Assembly: GCF_017309185.1 (NCBI RefSeq)
Contig: NZ_JAEKJZ010000001.1
Coordinates: 2,294,001-2,358,000, forward strand
Source of the DNA: Roseibium aggregatum
GTDB taxonomy: Bacteria; Pseudomonadota; Alphaproteobacteria; Rhizobiales; Stappiaceae
Reading direction: 5' to 3'
DNA length: 64,000 nucleotides
Shown here one piece after another: positions 18,333-27,912 of the stretch. How positions within the stretch are numbered: position 1 is the first letter of the stretch; the number at the start of each line of letters is the position of its first letter. The translations under genes and the position numbers were made by a program. Under the pieces are notes generated by a model. The model was not told the DNA's origin, did not search any database, and saw only the letters and a program-made list of their open reading frames with translations.

Positions 18333-18650
18333 TTACTTTGCAAAACCGGCGGGACCGGAAACTTTGTGATAGGCGATGATCTTCCGGTAGAGCGGGCCGT
18401 CCCATTCCGCAGGCAAGGGCTTGCGGCCGGTCATCCAGGCATAAAGGTCCTGATCGTTGGCAGTCAGGAGGTGCTCAAGTTCCAGAAGCTCCTGATCCGA
18501 AAGGTTGTCGATCTCCGCATTCGCAAACCCGCCCAGAAGCAGGTCCATCTCCTTCATGCCCCGATGCCAGCAGCGGAACAGAATTTTCTTTCGCCGGGGA
18601 TCACGGGCATCGGTGGGGCTGGTGTTCGTTGTACCGGGCGTATCGGACAT
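18333..18650 (-). CDS. sdhE: SdhE, succinate dehydrogenase assembly factor
   Basis: Small protein (105 residues) needed for covalent FAD attachment to SdhA. It has the hallmark KKILFRCWHRGMKEMDLLLG with the RGxxE motif, and the downstream ELEHLLTANDQDLYAWMTG. The N-terminal 15 residues are low-complexity. It lies 22 bp upstream of the chosen mfd start on the same strand, likely cotranscribed. Confidence 0.93.
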   Translation of the reverse strand: MSDTPGTTNTSPTDARDPRRKKILFRCWHRGMKEMDLLLGGFANAEIDNLSDQELLELEHLLTANDQDLYAWMTGRKPLPAEWDGPLYRKIIAYHKVSGPAGFAK

Positions 18651-18916
18651 GAGGGACCTATCTGGAGCGGGTTGGGTGGCGGTCTGGAAAGCAAACGCGT
18701 CTCGACATATCCGCCGGCCCGATGCATTTCGTGACGGTTATATAGCGCCGGATATCCGGCTTGTCAGCGTCCAAGTTCCATCCCTGGCGCCTTCATTTGT
18801 TCACAATATGTTCTATCTGTTGCACATCCCCGCCGGTTCATGGCAGAACAGTTTTTCAAACGAGAGTTTTCTCGGCGAGTTCAGCAAAGTCAAACCGACA
18901 GGTTCTCGAACCAGAC

Positions 18917-21019
18917 ATGCGCCCCACGGTCCTCGATCCCCTGTTTGCTCCCGTTTCGACACTTCCCGGCATCGGACCGAAAATCGCCAAGCTCGTTTCC
19001 GGCCTGGTCGGCGGCCTGCCCGACAGGGACGCCACCGTCGCCGATCTGCTGTTTCATATTCCGCACAGCCTGATTGACCGTCGCCACCGGCCAGGCATTG
19101 CCTATTCGGAAAACGGCGACATCGTGACCCTTGACGTCACCATCGGCCGGCACATGCCTCCGCCCCGCAACTCCAAGGCTCCCTACAAGATCACCGCCTT
19201 TGACGACACGGGTCAGATCGACTTCGTCTTCTTTCATCCGCGGGGGGACTGGCTGGCGAAAACATTTCCGGAAGGCGAACGGCGGATCGTCTCCGGCAAG
19301 GTGGAATGGTTCCACGAACGCCCGCAGATGGTCCACCCGGATTACTCGCTGAAACCGGAAGAAGCCGCCCAGATGCCGGCAATCGAACCGGTCTATCCTC
19401 TGACAGCCGGACTTGCGTCCAAGACCCTGCAAAAAGCGATGAAGGCCGCCCTGGAAAAACTCCCGGACGTGCCCGAGTGGCTCAACGAAGCGCATCTGCA
19501 TCGTGAAGGCTGGCCGGACTTCAAGGAAGCGCTGCAGACGCTTCACGCGCCCGGGGAAAAGAGCGATATCGAGCCTCAGTCTCTTTTTTACCAGCGGCTT
19601 GCCTATGACGAACTGCTGGCCAGCCAATTGGCTCTGGCCCTGGTCCGCGCGCACATGCGCACGCTCGGAGGCATCGCCAGGACACCGAGCGGGGCATTGC
19701 AAAATGCGGTCATCGGCGCCCTGCCCTTTCAGCTGACAGCCAGCCAGGCAAAGGCGATCGAAGACATCAATGCGGATCTGGCGGAACCGGTGCGCATGCT
19801 CCGCCTGCTTCAGGGCGACGTCGGCGCAGGCAAGACGGTCGTCGCGCTCGCGGCCTTGGCACAGGTGATCGAGACCGGAGCGCAGGGGGCGCTCATGGCG
19901 CCAACCGAGATCCTGGCGCGGCAGCATTTTGCTTCCATGGCGCCGCTGTGCGAGAAAGCCGGCATCCGCCTCGCTCTGATGACCGGCAAGGACAGTCAGA
20001 AGGAGCGCCGGATCCGGCAGGAGCAGCTTGACGCCGGCGAAATCGATCTGGTTGTCGGCACGCATGCGCTGTTCCAGGGCTCGGTGACTTTCAAGGACCT
20101 GGGGATGGTGGTCGTCGACGAGCAGCACAGGTTCGGCGTTCACCAGCGCCTGGCGCTTTCCGGCAAGGGGCAAGGTGTCGATGTGCTGGTCATGACGGCG
20201 ACCCCCATTCCCCGAACTCTGGTGCTGACCTGCTTCGGCGACATGGATGTGTCGCGCCTGACCGAGAAGCCCGCCGGCCGCAAGCCGATCAAGACGGTTT
20301 CGGTCTCCCTAGACCGGCTGGACGAGATCATGTCCCGCGTCGGTGCGGCGATATCCGAGGGTCAGAAGGTCTATTGGGTGTGCCCGCTGGTGGAAGAATC
20401 GGAAAAAATCGATCTGGCGGCGGTTGAGGACCGGCACAGGGTCCTGGAACACGAACTGCACCAGCGCATTTCACTTGTTCATGGCCGGATGACCGCCGAC
20501 GAGAAGGATGCGGCCATGGCCGACTTCAAATCGGGCGCAACAAGAGTGCTGGTCGCGACCACGGTGATCGAGGTCGGTGTCGACGTTCCCGACGCCACAA
20601 TCATCGTCATCGAGCACGCCGAACGTTTCGGACTGGCACAGCTTCACCAGCTCAGGGGCCGGGTCGGACGAGGCGACAAACCGTCCTCCTGCGTTCTTCT
20701 GTACAAAGGCCCACTCGGAGAAACAGCGGGGGCCAGACTCAACATCATGCGCGAGACCAACGATGGCTTTCTCATTGCGGAAGAAGATCTGAAGCTGCGC
20801 GGCGGCGGCGAAATCCTCGGCACGCGGCAATCCGGCACACCGGGGTTCCGGATTGCCCGGGCGGAAGATCATGCGGACCTGATGGAGATCGCCCGCGACG
20901 ACGCGAGACTGATCCTCGAAACCGATCCGGACCTGAAGTCTGAGCGCGGCGAAGCCCTGCGTTGCCTGCTCTACCTGTTCGGCCGGGATACGGCTATCCG
21001 ATTGCTCAGGGCGGGCTGA
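18917..21019 (+). CDS. recG: ATP-dependent DNA helicase RecG
   Basis: Branch-migration helicase that regresses stalled forks. N-terminal wedge/OB region (LPGIGPKIAKL, LLFHIPHSLIDRR), helicase motifs Walker A LLQGDVGAGKTVVALAAL, DEQHRFGV, MTATPIPRTL, and C-terminal LHQLRGRVGRGDKPS with the TRG-like RLNIMRETNDGFLIAEEDL. I take the ATG at 18917 (700 residues): upstream codons to 18761 are open but unlike the family. It ends one base before the convergent DUF502 gene. The pairing back to back with sdhE-mfd is typical for the order. Confidence 0.95.
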   Translation: MRPTVLDPLFAPVSTLPGIGPKIAKLVSGLVGGLPDRDATVADLLFHIPHSLIDRRHRPGIAYSENGDIVTLDVTIGRHMPPPRNSKAPYKITAFDDTGQIDFVFFHPRGDWLAKTFPEGERRIVSGKVEWFHERPQMVHPDYSLKPEEAAQMPAIEPVYPLTAGLASKTLQKAMKAALEKLPDVPEWLNEAHLHREGWPDFKEALQTLHAPGEKSDIEPQSLFYQRLAYDELLASQLALALVRAHMRTLGGIARTPSGALQNAVIGALPFQLTASQAKAIEDINADLAEPVRMLRLLQGDVGAGKTVVALAALAQVIETGAQGALMAPTEILARQHFASMAPLCEKAGIRLALMTGKDSQKERRIRQEQLDAGEIDLVVGTHALFQGSVTFKDLGMVVVDEQHRFGVHQRLALSGKGQGVDVLVMTATPIPRTLVLTCFGDMDVSRLTEKPAGRKPIKTVSVSLDRLDEIMSRVGAAISEGQKVYWVCPLVEESEKIDLAAVEDRHRVLEHELHQRISLVHGRMTADEKDAAMADFKSGATRVLVATTVIEVGVDVPDATIIVIEHAERFGLAQLHQLRGRVGRGDKPSSCVLLYKGPLGETAGARLNIMRETNDGFLIAEEDLKLRGGGEILGTRQSGTPGFRIARAEDHADLMEIARDDARLILETDPDLKSERGEALRCLLYLFGRDTAIRLLRAG

Positions 21020-21757
21020 TCAGGCTTTTTCGCGCTGCCGGATCGTTTCCAGTTTCTCCGGATCTTCCACGACATCCTCCAGGATCTCCGGATAACTCGG
21101 GCTGACGAGTCCCGCCGAAATGACCAGTTTCGCGGCATCCTCGACACTCATTTTGAGCTCGACGACATCTTCCTTCGGGACAAACAGAAGAAAACCGGAC
21201 GTCGGATTGGGGGTGGTCGGCAAAAACACGGAAACGGTGTCCGCCTTGTTCTTCAACCGTTTTTCCACCTCGCCCTTGGTGTCGGTAGAAATGAACACGA
21301 TCGCCCACAGCCCACGGCGGGGGTATTCAACCAGCGCAGCCTTCGTGAAAGTGTTGCCACGTTCATCAAGTACTGTCTCAAAAATCTGCTTCAAGCCACT
21401 GTAAATGTTACGAACAAGCGGCATGCGGCCAACGAGGTTCTCTCCAAAGGAGATCAGGCTGCGGCCCAGAAAATTGGCAGCCAGGAAACCGACGATCGTG
21501 AGCACGAAGAACGCGACGATCAGACCGAAACCGGGAACCGGGAACGGCAGATAGGTGTCCGGATTATAAACCTTGGGGACAAAGGGTTTGACCCAGCCGT
21601 CCACCCACTTGATGAAGGTCCACGTCAGCCACAATGTGATCCCGATGGGGCCGGTGATCACAAGACCGGTAAGAAAGTAGTTGCGGAGACGAGTTGCCGC
21701 ACCCGGCCGATGGCCTACCATGTGCGCTTCATCTGCTTTATGTTTGTGGCGGCTCAT
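21020..21757 (-). CDS. DUF502 family membrane protein
   Basis: About 245 residues from the ATG at 21757 (the frame is open to 21811). Two membrane segments near the N-terminus, YFLTGLVITGPIGITLWLTWTFI and FGLIVAFFVLTIVGFLAANFLG (each given in part), then a soluble domain with RNIYSGLKQIFETVL, FLPTTPNPTSGFLLFVP and DAAKLVISAGLVSP, the conserved DUF502 stretches. Function unknown; plant homologues are the COV/LCV vascular-patterning proteins. Lies between recG and glmS in many Rhizobiales. Confidence 0.88.
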   Translation of the reverse strand: MSRHKHKADEAHMVGHRPGAATRLRNYFLTGLVITGPIGITLWLTWTFIKWVDGWVKPFVPKVYNPDTYLPFPVPGFGLIVAFFVLTIVGFLAANFLGRSLISFGENLVGRMPLVRNIYSGLKQIFETVLDERGNTFTKAALVEYPRRGLWAIVFISTDTKGEVEKRLKNKADTVSVFLPTTPNPTSGFLLFVPKEDVVELKMSVEDAAKLVISAGLVSPSYPEILEDVVEDPEKLETIRQREKA

Positions 21758-21882
21758 GAGCGAAACCTGATCGAAGTCCTCTAGCGAGTTCGTGTGTCCG
21801 TGGACCCGCATCTGGGTAGATAAGCACGTTTATCGCGGTGCGGTATCCTTCGCGCGATTTATTTTTTTGATATACAAGAATT

Positions 21883-22314
21883 GTGCCGGTTACGGAGGCG
21901 GTGTTGCGGCGGACCACATTCAAACTATTAGGAGCCGGCTGCGCCGGCCTTGGCATCCTCGGGGCATTTCTGCCAATTCTTCCCAGCACAATCTTCTTCA
22001 TTCTCGCCGCGGCCTGTTTTGCGCGATCCTCTCCCGCACTCGAAAAGAAAATCCTGGATCATCCGGTGTTCGGACCGTCCGTCGTTGCCTGGCGGAAACA
22101 TGGAGCCATACCCCGCAAAGCCAAGATCTTCGCCGTATCCGGCATGGCCTTCGGTTATGGCATGTTCTTTTACACCGCGAACCCCGCCCCCTGGCTGGCA
22201 CTTGTCGTCGGCCTGTTCATCGCCGGCTCCGCGGCCTACGTCCTGACCCGCCCGTCGGGACCGAAGGAAGCCCCGGAGGATGCAGGCTTGGAAAAATGTT
22301 CGGATCGTCCCTGA
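21883..22314 (+). CDS. DUF454 (YbaN-like) inner-membrane protein
   Basis: Up to 143 residues with three hydrophobic stretches. The family signature is the first: GILGAFLPILPSTIFFIL then AAACFARSSPALEKKILDHP and WRKHGAIPRKAKIFAV. Role unknown in any species. Start uncertain: GTG at 21883 is drawn, but GGAGG at 21894-21898 favours a start at GTG 21901 or TTG 21904. Divergent from DUF502 and convergent with glmS. Confidence 0.82.
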   Translation: MPVTEAVLRRTTFKLLGAGCAGLGILGAFLPILPSTIFFILAAACFARSSPALEKKILDHPVFGPSVVAWRKHGAIPRKAKIFAVSGMAFGYGMFFYTANPAPWLALVVGLFIAGSAAYVLTRPSGPKEAPEDAGLEKCSDRP

Positions 22315-22336
22315 CCGATTCAGGACGGCATCCCGC

Positions 22337-24163
22337 CTATTCCACGGTCACCGACTTCGCCAGATTGCGCGGCTGATCCACGTCGGTCCCCATGAAAACG
22401 GCGGTGTGATAGGCAATCAACTGGACGGGAAGAGCGTAAACGATGGGCGCCACGATATCCGACATGTCTGGCAGGATAACCGTGCTGACAGCGGAACTGC
22501 CGCTTTCTGCGGCACCGCGCGCATCCGTGATGAGCACGATGCGCCCGCCGCGCGCGGCCACTTCCTGCATGTTGGAGACGGTTTTCTCGTAGATGGCGTC
22601 GTGCGGCGCAATGACGAACACCGGCATATTCTCGTCGATCAGCGCGATCGGTCCGTGTTTCAACTCGCCCGCCGCATAGCCCTCGGCGTGGATGTAGGAC
22701 AGCTCCTTGAGCTTCAGGGCCCCTTCCAGAGCAAGTGGAAAATTCGTCGCCCGGCCGAGATAAAGCGCGTTGCTTGCCTTGGACAAGGGCTGCGCCAGCT
22801 TTTCAATCGAGGCCTCGCAGGACAGCGCCTGCAGCGCCAGGCTCGGCACCTCGATGAGCTCCGCCACCAGTTCTCGCTCCCGTTCGGCGCTCAGAACACC
22901 TCTTTCCCGGCCCGCCTGAAGGGCAAGGGCGGCCAGCACGGCAAGCTGGCAAGTGAAGGCCTTGGTGGACGCCACGCCGATTTCCGGCCCGGCGATGGTC
23001 TGAAAGACCATATCCGCTTCGCGGGCTATCGTGCTTTCCGCCACATTTACGATAGCGCCAATCGCGGCGCCGTGAGCCTTGCAGTAGCGCAGGGACGCCA
23101 GCGTGTCGGCCGTTTCCCCGGACTGTGAAATGAAAAGCGCCGTGTCCTTTTCACTGAGCGGCGTTTCCCGGTAGCGGAATTCGCTGGCAATATCGATCTC
23201 CACCGGCAGGCGTGCGTATTTCTCGAACCAGTACTTGGACACGAGGCCCGCCAGATAGGCCGTGCCACAGGCGGTAATCGTCAGCCGCTGCAAATCCTTG
23301 AATTTCAGTCCTTCGGCGCCGGCGACCCTGGCCGTTTTCGTCGTGTAATCGAAGTAGCGCGACAGCGTATGCCCGAGCACTTGCGGCTGTTCGTGGATCT
23401 CCTTGGCCATGAAGTGCTTGTAGTTGCCCTTGTCCATCAGGCTGGAGGTCACCGAGGACCTAGCCTCGGCTCGTTCGACCGGCCTGTTGTCCTTGTCGAA
23501 AATCTCCACACCGGTCCGGCTGACCACGGTCCAGTCGCCTTCCTCGAGATAGGTAATCCGGTCCGTAAACGGCGAAAGCGCAATTGCGTCGGAGCCGAGA
23601 AACATCTCGCCGTCGCCGTGCCCGACAGCGAGCGGAGATCCCTTGCGCGCGCCAATCAGCAGATCGTCCTCGCCTTCGAACAGAAATGCCAGAGCAAAGG
23701 CGCCCTTCAGCCGCGGCAGCACCTCGGCAATCGCCTCCCGGGGTGTTTTGCCCCGGTCGAGCGCCAGATTGACGAGATGTGCGACGGGTTCGATATCCGT
23801 TTCCGATTCCAGGATCGCTCCGGCTGCGACGATTTCCTCACGCAGTTCGAGGTAGTTCTCGATGATACCGTTATGGACGACGGCCACACGCCCGGCCAGG
23901 TGGGGATGCGCGTTCGGTACCGTCGGCGCACCATGGGTCGCCCACCGGGTATGCCCGATACCGGCGGACCCGGCCAAGGGCGCGTTTTCGAGCAGAGTTT
24001 CAAGGTTCCGGAGTTTGCCTTCCGCTCTGCGGCGCACGAGCTTGCCCTGATCGAGCGTTGCGACACCGGCGGAATCGTAGCCTCTGTATTCGAGCCGCTT
24101 CAGCGAATCCACGATCAATGGAGCGACTTCGGATTTACCCAGTACGCCGACAATTCCGCACAT
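22337..24163 (-). CDS. glmS: Glutamine--fructose-6-phosphate aminotransferase
   Basis: First enzyme of UDP-GlcNAc synthesis. Catalytic Cys follows the initiator Met (MCGIVGVLG); the glutaminase domain shows HTRWATHGAP and NGIIENY. Two SIS domains follow (TACGTAYLAGLVSKYW, SQSGETADTLASLRY, TKAFTCQLAVLA, LGRATNFPLALEGALKLKE) and the conserved end DQPRNLAKSVTVE. 608 residues. The 116-bp gap to glmU shows no glmS-ribozyme features that I can recognise. Works in series with glmU, the next gene. Confidence 0.97.
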   Translation of the reverse strand: MCGIVGVLGKSEVAPLIVDSLKRLEYRGYDSAGVATLDQGKLVRRRAEGKLRNLETLLENAPLAGSAGIGHTRWATHGAPTVPNAHPHLAGRVAVVHNGIIENYLELREEIVAAGAILESETDIEPVAHLVNLALDRGKTPREAIAEVLPRLKGAFALAFLFEGEDDLLIGARKGSPLAVGHGDGEMFLGSDAIALSPFTDRITYLEEGDWTVVSRTGVEIFDKDNRPVERAEARSSVTSSLMDKGNYKHFMAKEIHEQPQVLGHTLSRYFDYTTKTARVAGAEGLKFKDLQRLTITACGTAYLAGLVSKYWFEKYARLPVEIDIASEFRYRETPLSEKDTALFISQSGETADTLASLRYCKAHGAAIGAIVNVAESTIAREADMVFQTIAGPEIGVASTKAFTCQLAVLAALALQAGRERGVLSAERERELVAELIEVPSLALQALSCEASIEKLAQPLSKASNALYLGRATNFPLALEGALKLKELSYIHAEGYAAGELKHGPIALIDENMPVFVIAPHDAIYEKTVSNMQEVAARGGRIVLITDARGAAESGSSAVSTVILPDMSDIVAPIVYALPVQLIAYHTAVFMGTDVDQPRNLAKSVTVE

Positions 24164-24279
24164 GGACTATTCCCTTTAAAATTAAAATCTGGCTGATCTG
24201 CTTTAGACGACAGAGGCGTCAGGGCTGAAATCAATCCCTGTTTCAGAACGTGACAAGTCCCCTACGGACTTGAAACTCT

Positions 24280-25635
24280 TCAGGATTTGGCGTCCTTGGC
24301 GGCCTGCAGTTTCTCGCGCAACCGGACGGCGCCGCCGTCCTTCACCACCTGCTTGGCGCGGCCGAACGCCAGCGAATCCCGCTGGACATCCTTGGTGATC
24401 ACACTGCCGGCCGCGGTGAAAACCCCGTTGCCCAGTCTCACCGGGGCAACCAGGGTGGAATTGGATCCGACAAAACTGCCCGCCCCGATCTCGGTCCTGT
24501 GTTTCAGGTAGCCGTCGTAATTGCAGGTAATCGTCCCCGCGCCGATATTCGTCTTGGAGCCGACGCTGGCATCGCCGATATAACTGAGGTGATTGGCCTT
24601 GGCGCCGGAGCCGAACGTGGCGTTCTTGACCTCGACGAAGTTGCCGATGTGGGTATCCGCCCCAAGCACCGCCCCGGGTCGCAGACGCGCATAGGGTCCA
24701 ACCAGACTGCCGCTTCCCACCTGAGCGCCCTCAAGATGACTGAAGGCTCTTATTCGGGCACCGCCCGCAACCTTCACACCTGGTCCGAAAACGACGTTCT
24801 GCTCTACCGTCACATCCGGTTCAAGCTTCGTGTCGTGGGAGAAGAAAACCGTTTCAGGGGCAAGCAATGTGCAGCCGTTTTCCAGCGCTGCCTCGCGCAT
24901 GCGCTGCTGAAAGGCGGCTTCGCAGGCGGCAAGCTGCGCTCGCGTGTTGATACCCTGTGTTTCGGCCTCCGATCCTGTGACGGCGACCACCTTCAGCCCG
25001 CGGGCATTGGCGATTTCCACCGCGTCGGTCAGGTAAAATTCGCGCTTGGCGTTGTCGTTGCCGATTGCTTCCAGGAGCGCCAGGGCATGTTGGCCGTTGA
25101 AGCCCATGATACCGGAATTGCAAAAAGTAACCCTTCGCTCGGTCTCCGACGCATCCTTTTCTTCCCGGATCGCGACGAGACGTCCCTCCTCCGTCAAAAG
25201 ACGGCCGTAGCCGAACGGGTTGTCGGCTTCAAAGCCGAGCACGACAAGATCCGCGCCCTCTCTGAGGGCTGCGCGCACAGCCAGGATCGTCTCGGGCGTT
25301 ACCAGAGGCGTATCGCCGAAAAGCACCAGAACGTCTTCGGCCGCTTTCTCAAGGGCGGGCTTCGCCGCCAGCGCGGCGTGCGCCGTTCCCAGCCGGTCGG
25401 TCTGCACATGACACTGTGCCGAAGGAGAAACTTCACGCACGAGGTTTTCCAGAGTTGGCATGTCCGGTCCGGTGACCACCGACACCCGCTCCGATCCGGC
25501 CGACTGAAGTGCCTTCAGGACATGCCCGACGAGGGCCAGGCCACCGACTTCATGCATGACTTTCGGAAGATCGGATTTCATCCTGGTGCCAAGCCCGGCG
25601 GCAAGGACGACGGAGAGACAGGAGCGCATCGTCAT
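24280..25635 (-). CDS. glmU: Bifunctional GlmU, GlcN-1-P acetyltransferase / GlcNAc-1-P uridyltransferase
   Basis: Makes UDP-GlcNAc for peptidoglycan and lipid A. N-terminal nucleotidyltransferase: VVLAAGLGTRMKSDLPKVMH, LFGDTPLV, GYGRLLTEEG. C-terminal left-handed beta helix with hexapeptide repeats from about residue 250, including GPYARLRPGAVLG, HIGNFVEVKNA and the acetyltransferase residues around NHLSYIGDASVG. 451 residues, family length. Divergent from the SPOR-domain gene. Confidence 0.97.
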   Translation of the reverse strand: MTMRSCLSVVLAAGLGTRMKSDLPKVMHEVGGLALVGHVLKALQSAGSERVSVVTGPDMPTLENLVREVSPSAQCHVQTDRLGTAHAALAAKPALEKAAEDVLVLFGDTPLVTPETILAVRAALREGADLVVLGFEADNPFGYGRLLTEEGRLVAIREEKDASETERRVTFCNSGIMGFNGQHALALLEAIGNDNAKREFYLTDAVEIANARGLKVVAVTGSEAETQGINTRAQLAACEAAFQQRMREAALENGCTLLAPETVFFSHDTKLEPDVTVEQNVVFGPGVKVAGGARIRAFSHLEGAQVGSGSLVGPYARLRPGAVLGADTHIGNFVEVKNATFGSGAKANHLSYIGDASVGSKTNIGAGTITCNYDGYLKHRTEIGAGSFVGSNSTLVAPVRLGNGVFTAAGSVITKDVQRDSLAFGRAKQVVKDGGAVRLREKLQAAKDAKS

Positions 25636-25743
25636 GAAATTTCCAAATGAGTATCGATGAGACCGTTTGAGTGCGCCCTTATATGCCCCGATCCACAGAA
25701 CAATGAAAGATCCGACTGCTTGGCCATTCCGGTTTCCGGTTCA

Positions 25744-25757
25744 TTAACCATAATTAA
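25744..25757 (+). promoter_or_regulatory. Possible CtrA-binding site upstream of the SPOR-domain gene
   Basis: The sequence reads TTAACCATAATTAA: two TTAA half-sites 6 bases apart (consensus spacing is 7), the first extended to TTAACCAT, a common CtrA half-site. It lies about 55-70 bp before the likely TTG start at 25813, a promoter-proximal position. Pattern match by eye; such AT-rich motifs occur by chance. Confidence 0.35.
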
Positions 25758-25812
25758 CGCCAACTGGTTTAGTGTGCGTGAGATTCGGGTTCGGAATCGG
25801 GAAGAAAGCAGT

Positions 25813-27003
25813 TTGCGAGAGCCTCAGGCAAAAAAGTCCTTAAGGGACATGGTTCGCGAGACGGTAACGCCTTCGCGTGTCGGCTTGTTGTCCTGGGCGT
25901 TCGCGGCCGTTCTTATGGCAACCGTAGGCTTTGCCTCCTACCAGTTCGGTAGCGGCGCGGCCGGGTCGGGGTCGGGAACCGTTCTTTTCCAGAAGCTGCC
26001 CCTCCCCCCCTCCGGAGACGTTGAGAGCACGGCCTCGATTGGATATGCGGGCAACGGCTATCCACTCGAGATCATGCAGGTTCAGCGCTCCGCGCCGACC
26101 TACTCGGAAACCAGCGACAACAAAGGCCAGATCGAGGTCCTGCAGCGTGAGGTGGTCGGCCTCCGCCGCAGGCTGAGCGCGTTGTCGGAACAGAACCTGA
26201 CCTACTCCCGCCGCATCGCGGCCCTGGAAAAGGAAGTCGCGCTTGCCAAGCTGACCGGGTCCGTGAAAACGCCAGCCAACGGAAACAAGCTGCCGGCAAC
26301 ACCTGCAGAACCGTCGCCGGGCATCGTGATCACTAAACCTGCTCCCGAACCGCTCCCCCGACCAAAACAGGCCTTGACGCCGGCGGCAAGCAACGCAAAT
26401 GACGCAACCGCCCAGCCGGTCGCCGGATCGATGCCGGCACCGATGCGCGTGATAGACGTGAATCGAACCGCACCTCGGACAGCGTCCAAACCGAAGCGGA
26501 TTGCCAATCCGAGCGAACCGGTCCGGATCGTCGACCTGCCTGCGGCCGGTGTCCCGCCTGCTGTCACCGGGTCCATTCCGACGCAGAAAGAAGCCGGGTT
26601 ACCCGAACAATTCGACGCAACGCCGACACGAACCGCGCTCAAGCCAAAAATCATCGCCCCCTCGGAACCATCCGGCCGGCTCAAGGGCGGTGGCGAAAGC
26701 AAATTGAAGCGCAGCGACTTTGGAGCCGTGATTGGCCGCTACGCCACGGAAGCCGAGGCGGTAAAGGCCTGGGCATCGTTCAAGGAGCAGAATATCGAGC
26801 GGATGCGGGACCTCCAGCCGCTGTTGATGACAAGACAGGTTGAAGAAGGCGGTGTGTCCCTCCTCGTCGGCCCCTTCGCGAACGCCGCCGACGCCGCGGT
26901 CGCCTGTCTGCACCTCCTGGACGTTACTGCGCTCTGCCACCCGACGCTGTTTGCCGGCGAACCTCTGATTTCGGCCGCCAACATGCGGGAAACCGGATTT
27001 TAA
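25813..27003 (+). CDS. Membrane-anchored SPOR-domain protein
   Basis: Type II membrane protein: a short basic cytoplasmic N-terminus, one membrane helix (VGLLSWAFAAVLMATVGFAS), a periplasmic coiled coil (QIEVLQREVVGLRRRLSALS), a long Pro/Ala-rich linker, and a C-terminal SPOR domain (about the last 90 residues, FGAVIGRYATEAEAVKAWAS ... GVSLLVGPFANAADA). SPOR domains bind denuded glycan strands at the septum, so a division or envelope role is likely. The start is probably TTG at 25813, with GGAAG 8 bases upstream (396 residues); the frame is open to 25657 but that part looks non-coding. Not FtsN by any specific motif. Confidence 0.8.
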   Translation: MREPQAKKSLRDMVRETVTPSRVGLLSWAFAAVLMATVGFASYQFGSGAAGSGSGTVLFQKLPLPPSGDVESTASIGYAGNGYPLEIMQVQRSAPTYSETSDNKGQIEVLQREVVGLRRRLSALSEQNLTYSRRIAALEKEVALAKLTGSVKTPANGNKLPATPAEPSPGIVITKPAPEPLPRPKQALTPAASNANDATAQPVAGSMPAPMRVIDVNRTAPRTASKPKRIANPSEPVRIVDLPAAGVPPAVTGSIPTQKEAGLPEQFDATPTRTALKPKIIAPSEPSGRLKGGGESKLKRSDFGAVIGRYATEAEAVKAWASFKEQNIERMRDLQPLLMTRQVEEGGVSLLVGPFANAADAAVACLHLLDVTALCHPTLFAGEPLISAANMRETGF

Positions 27004-27021
27004 CGGTGCAGGGTCCGGTCG

Positions 27022-27762
27022 CTATCCGATTGAACTGAAGACCGGAAAGGTCTCCAGCAGCCAGTAGGACAGTGTCGCCATCTGCCCTGTCAGGAACATC
27101 ACCCCGGTCAGGACGAGAACACCGCCCATCGTCTTTTCGACAAGACCCATGTGCTTGCGAAAGCGCTTCATGAACTGAAGAAACGGACCGGCGAACAGCG
27201 CGGCGATCAAAAAGGGAATTCCGAGACCGATCGCATAGGCGCTTAACAGAAGGGCACCGCGCACGACCGTGTCCTCAGTCCCCGCGACAAACAGAATGGC
27301 CGCGAGGATAGGGCCCACGCAAGGCGTCCAGCCAAAGCCGAATGCCAGCCCGATAACATAGGCACCAAGCAATCCGGCGGGTTTCTGGTCCACGTGAACC
27401 CGGGCCTCGCGATATAAAAAGCCGATCCGCAGGAGTCCGAGGAAATGCAGGCCCATGACGATGATCGCGGCCCCCGCGAGGTAACCGAGGTAATCGATAT
27501 AGGTGCGCACGAACTGGCCCAGAAAGCTTGCCGTCGCCCCGAGCAGCACGAAAACGGTCGAAAATCCCAAGACAAAGGCAACGGCGCTGATAAAAACACG
27601 ACGGGACGCCTCGCCGCCATCTTCGCTTTCACCGGTCAGTTGTTCGAGAGACACGCCGGCCAGGAATCCGAGATACGGAGGTACAAGCGGCAGCACACAG
27701 GGCGATACAAAGGACAGGACGCCGGCGAAGACAGCCCCGAGAATCGTTATGTCCTGGATCAT
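27022..27762 (-). CDS. ccdA: CcdA-type cytochrome c biogenesis / thiol reductant transporter
   Basis: Six-helix membrane protein that passes electrons from cytoplasmic thioredoxin to periplasmic thiol-disulfide proteins. The two redox-active cysteines are in SPCVLPLVPPYLGFLAG (helix 1) and GWTPCVGPILAA (helix 4), the pair expected for CcdA/short DsbD. 246 residues. No cytochrome c maturation genes lie nearby. It is convergent with the SPOR-domain gene, 18 bp away. Confidence 0.92.
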   Translation of the reverse strand: MIQDITILGAVFAGVLSFVSPCVLPLVPPYLGFLAGVSLEQLTGESEDGGEASRRVFISAVAFVLGFSTVFVLLGATASFLGQFVRTYIDYLGYLAGAAIIVMGLHFLGLLRIGFLYREARVHVDQKPAGLLGAYVIGLAFGFGWTPCVGPILAAILFVAGTEDTVVRGALLLSAYAIGLGIPFLIAALFAGPFLQFMKRFRKHMGLVEKTMGGVLVLTGVMFLTGQMATLSYWLLETFPVFSSIG

Positions 27763-27912
27763 TAGTTTTCGGTTCCGTTCAGCAGTTTCCGGTCCAAGGC
27801 CCGGAGAAAGGGTAGTTCCGATTTAATCGCGGTGGCGCAGCAGAGAAAAACAAAAACCGCTCACCTTTTGGAGAGGATGGATTTGGCCCGCGTTTCGGCA
27901 GAGCCCATGAGA

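Noticed and set aside
24164..24279. glmS ribozyme or riboswitch upstream of glmS
   Set aside because: The gap is short, lacks the glmS ribozyme core, and that element is not expected in Alphaproteobacteria. A CAAGTCC-CCTAC-GGACTTG hairpin after glmU has no T-run, so I did not call a terminator.
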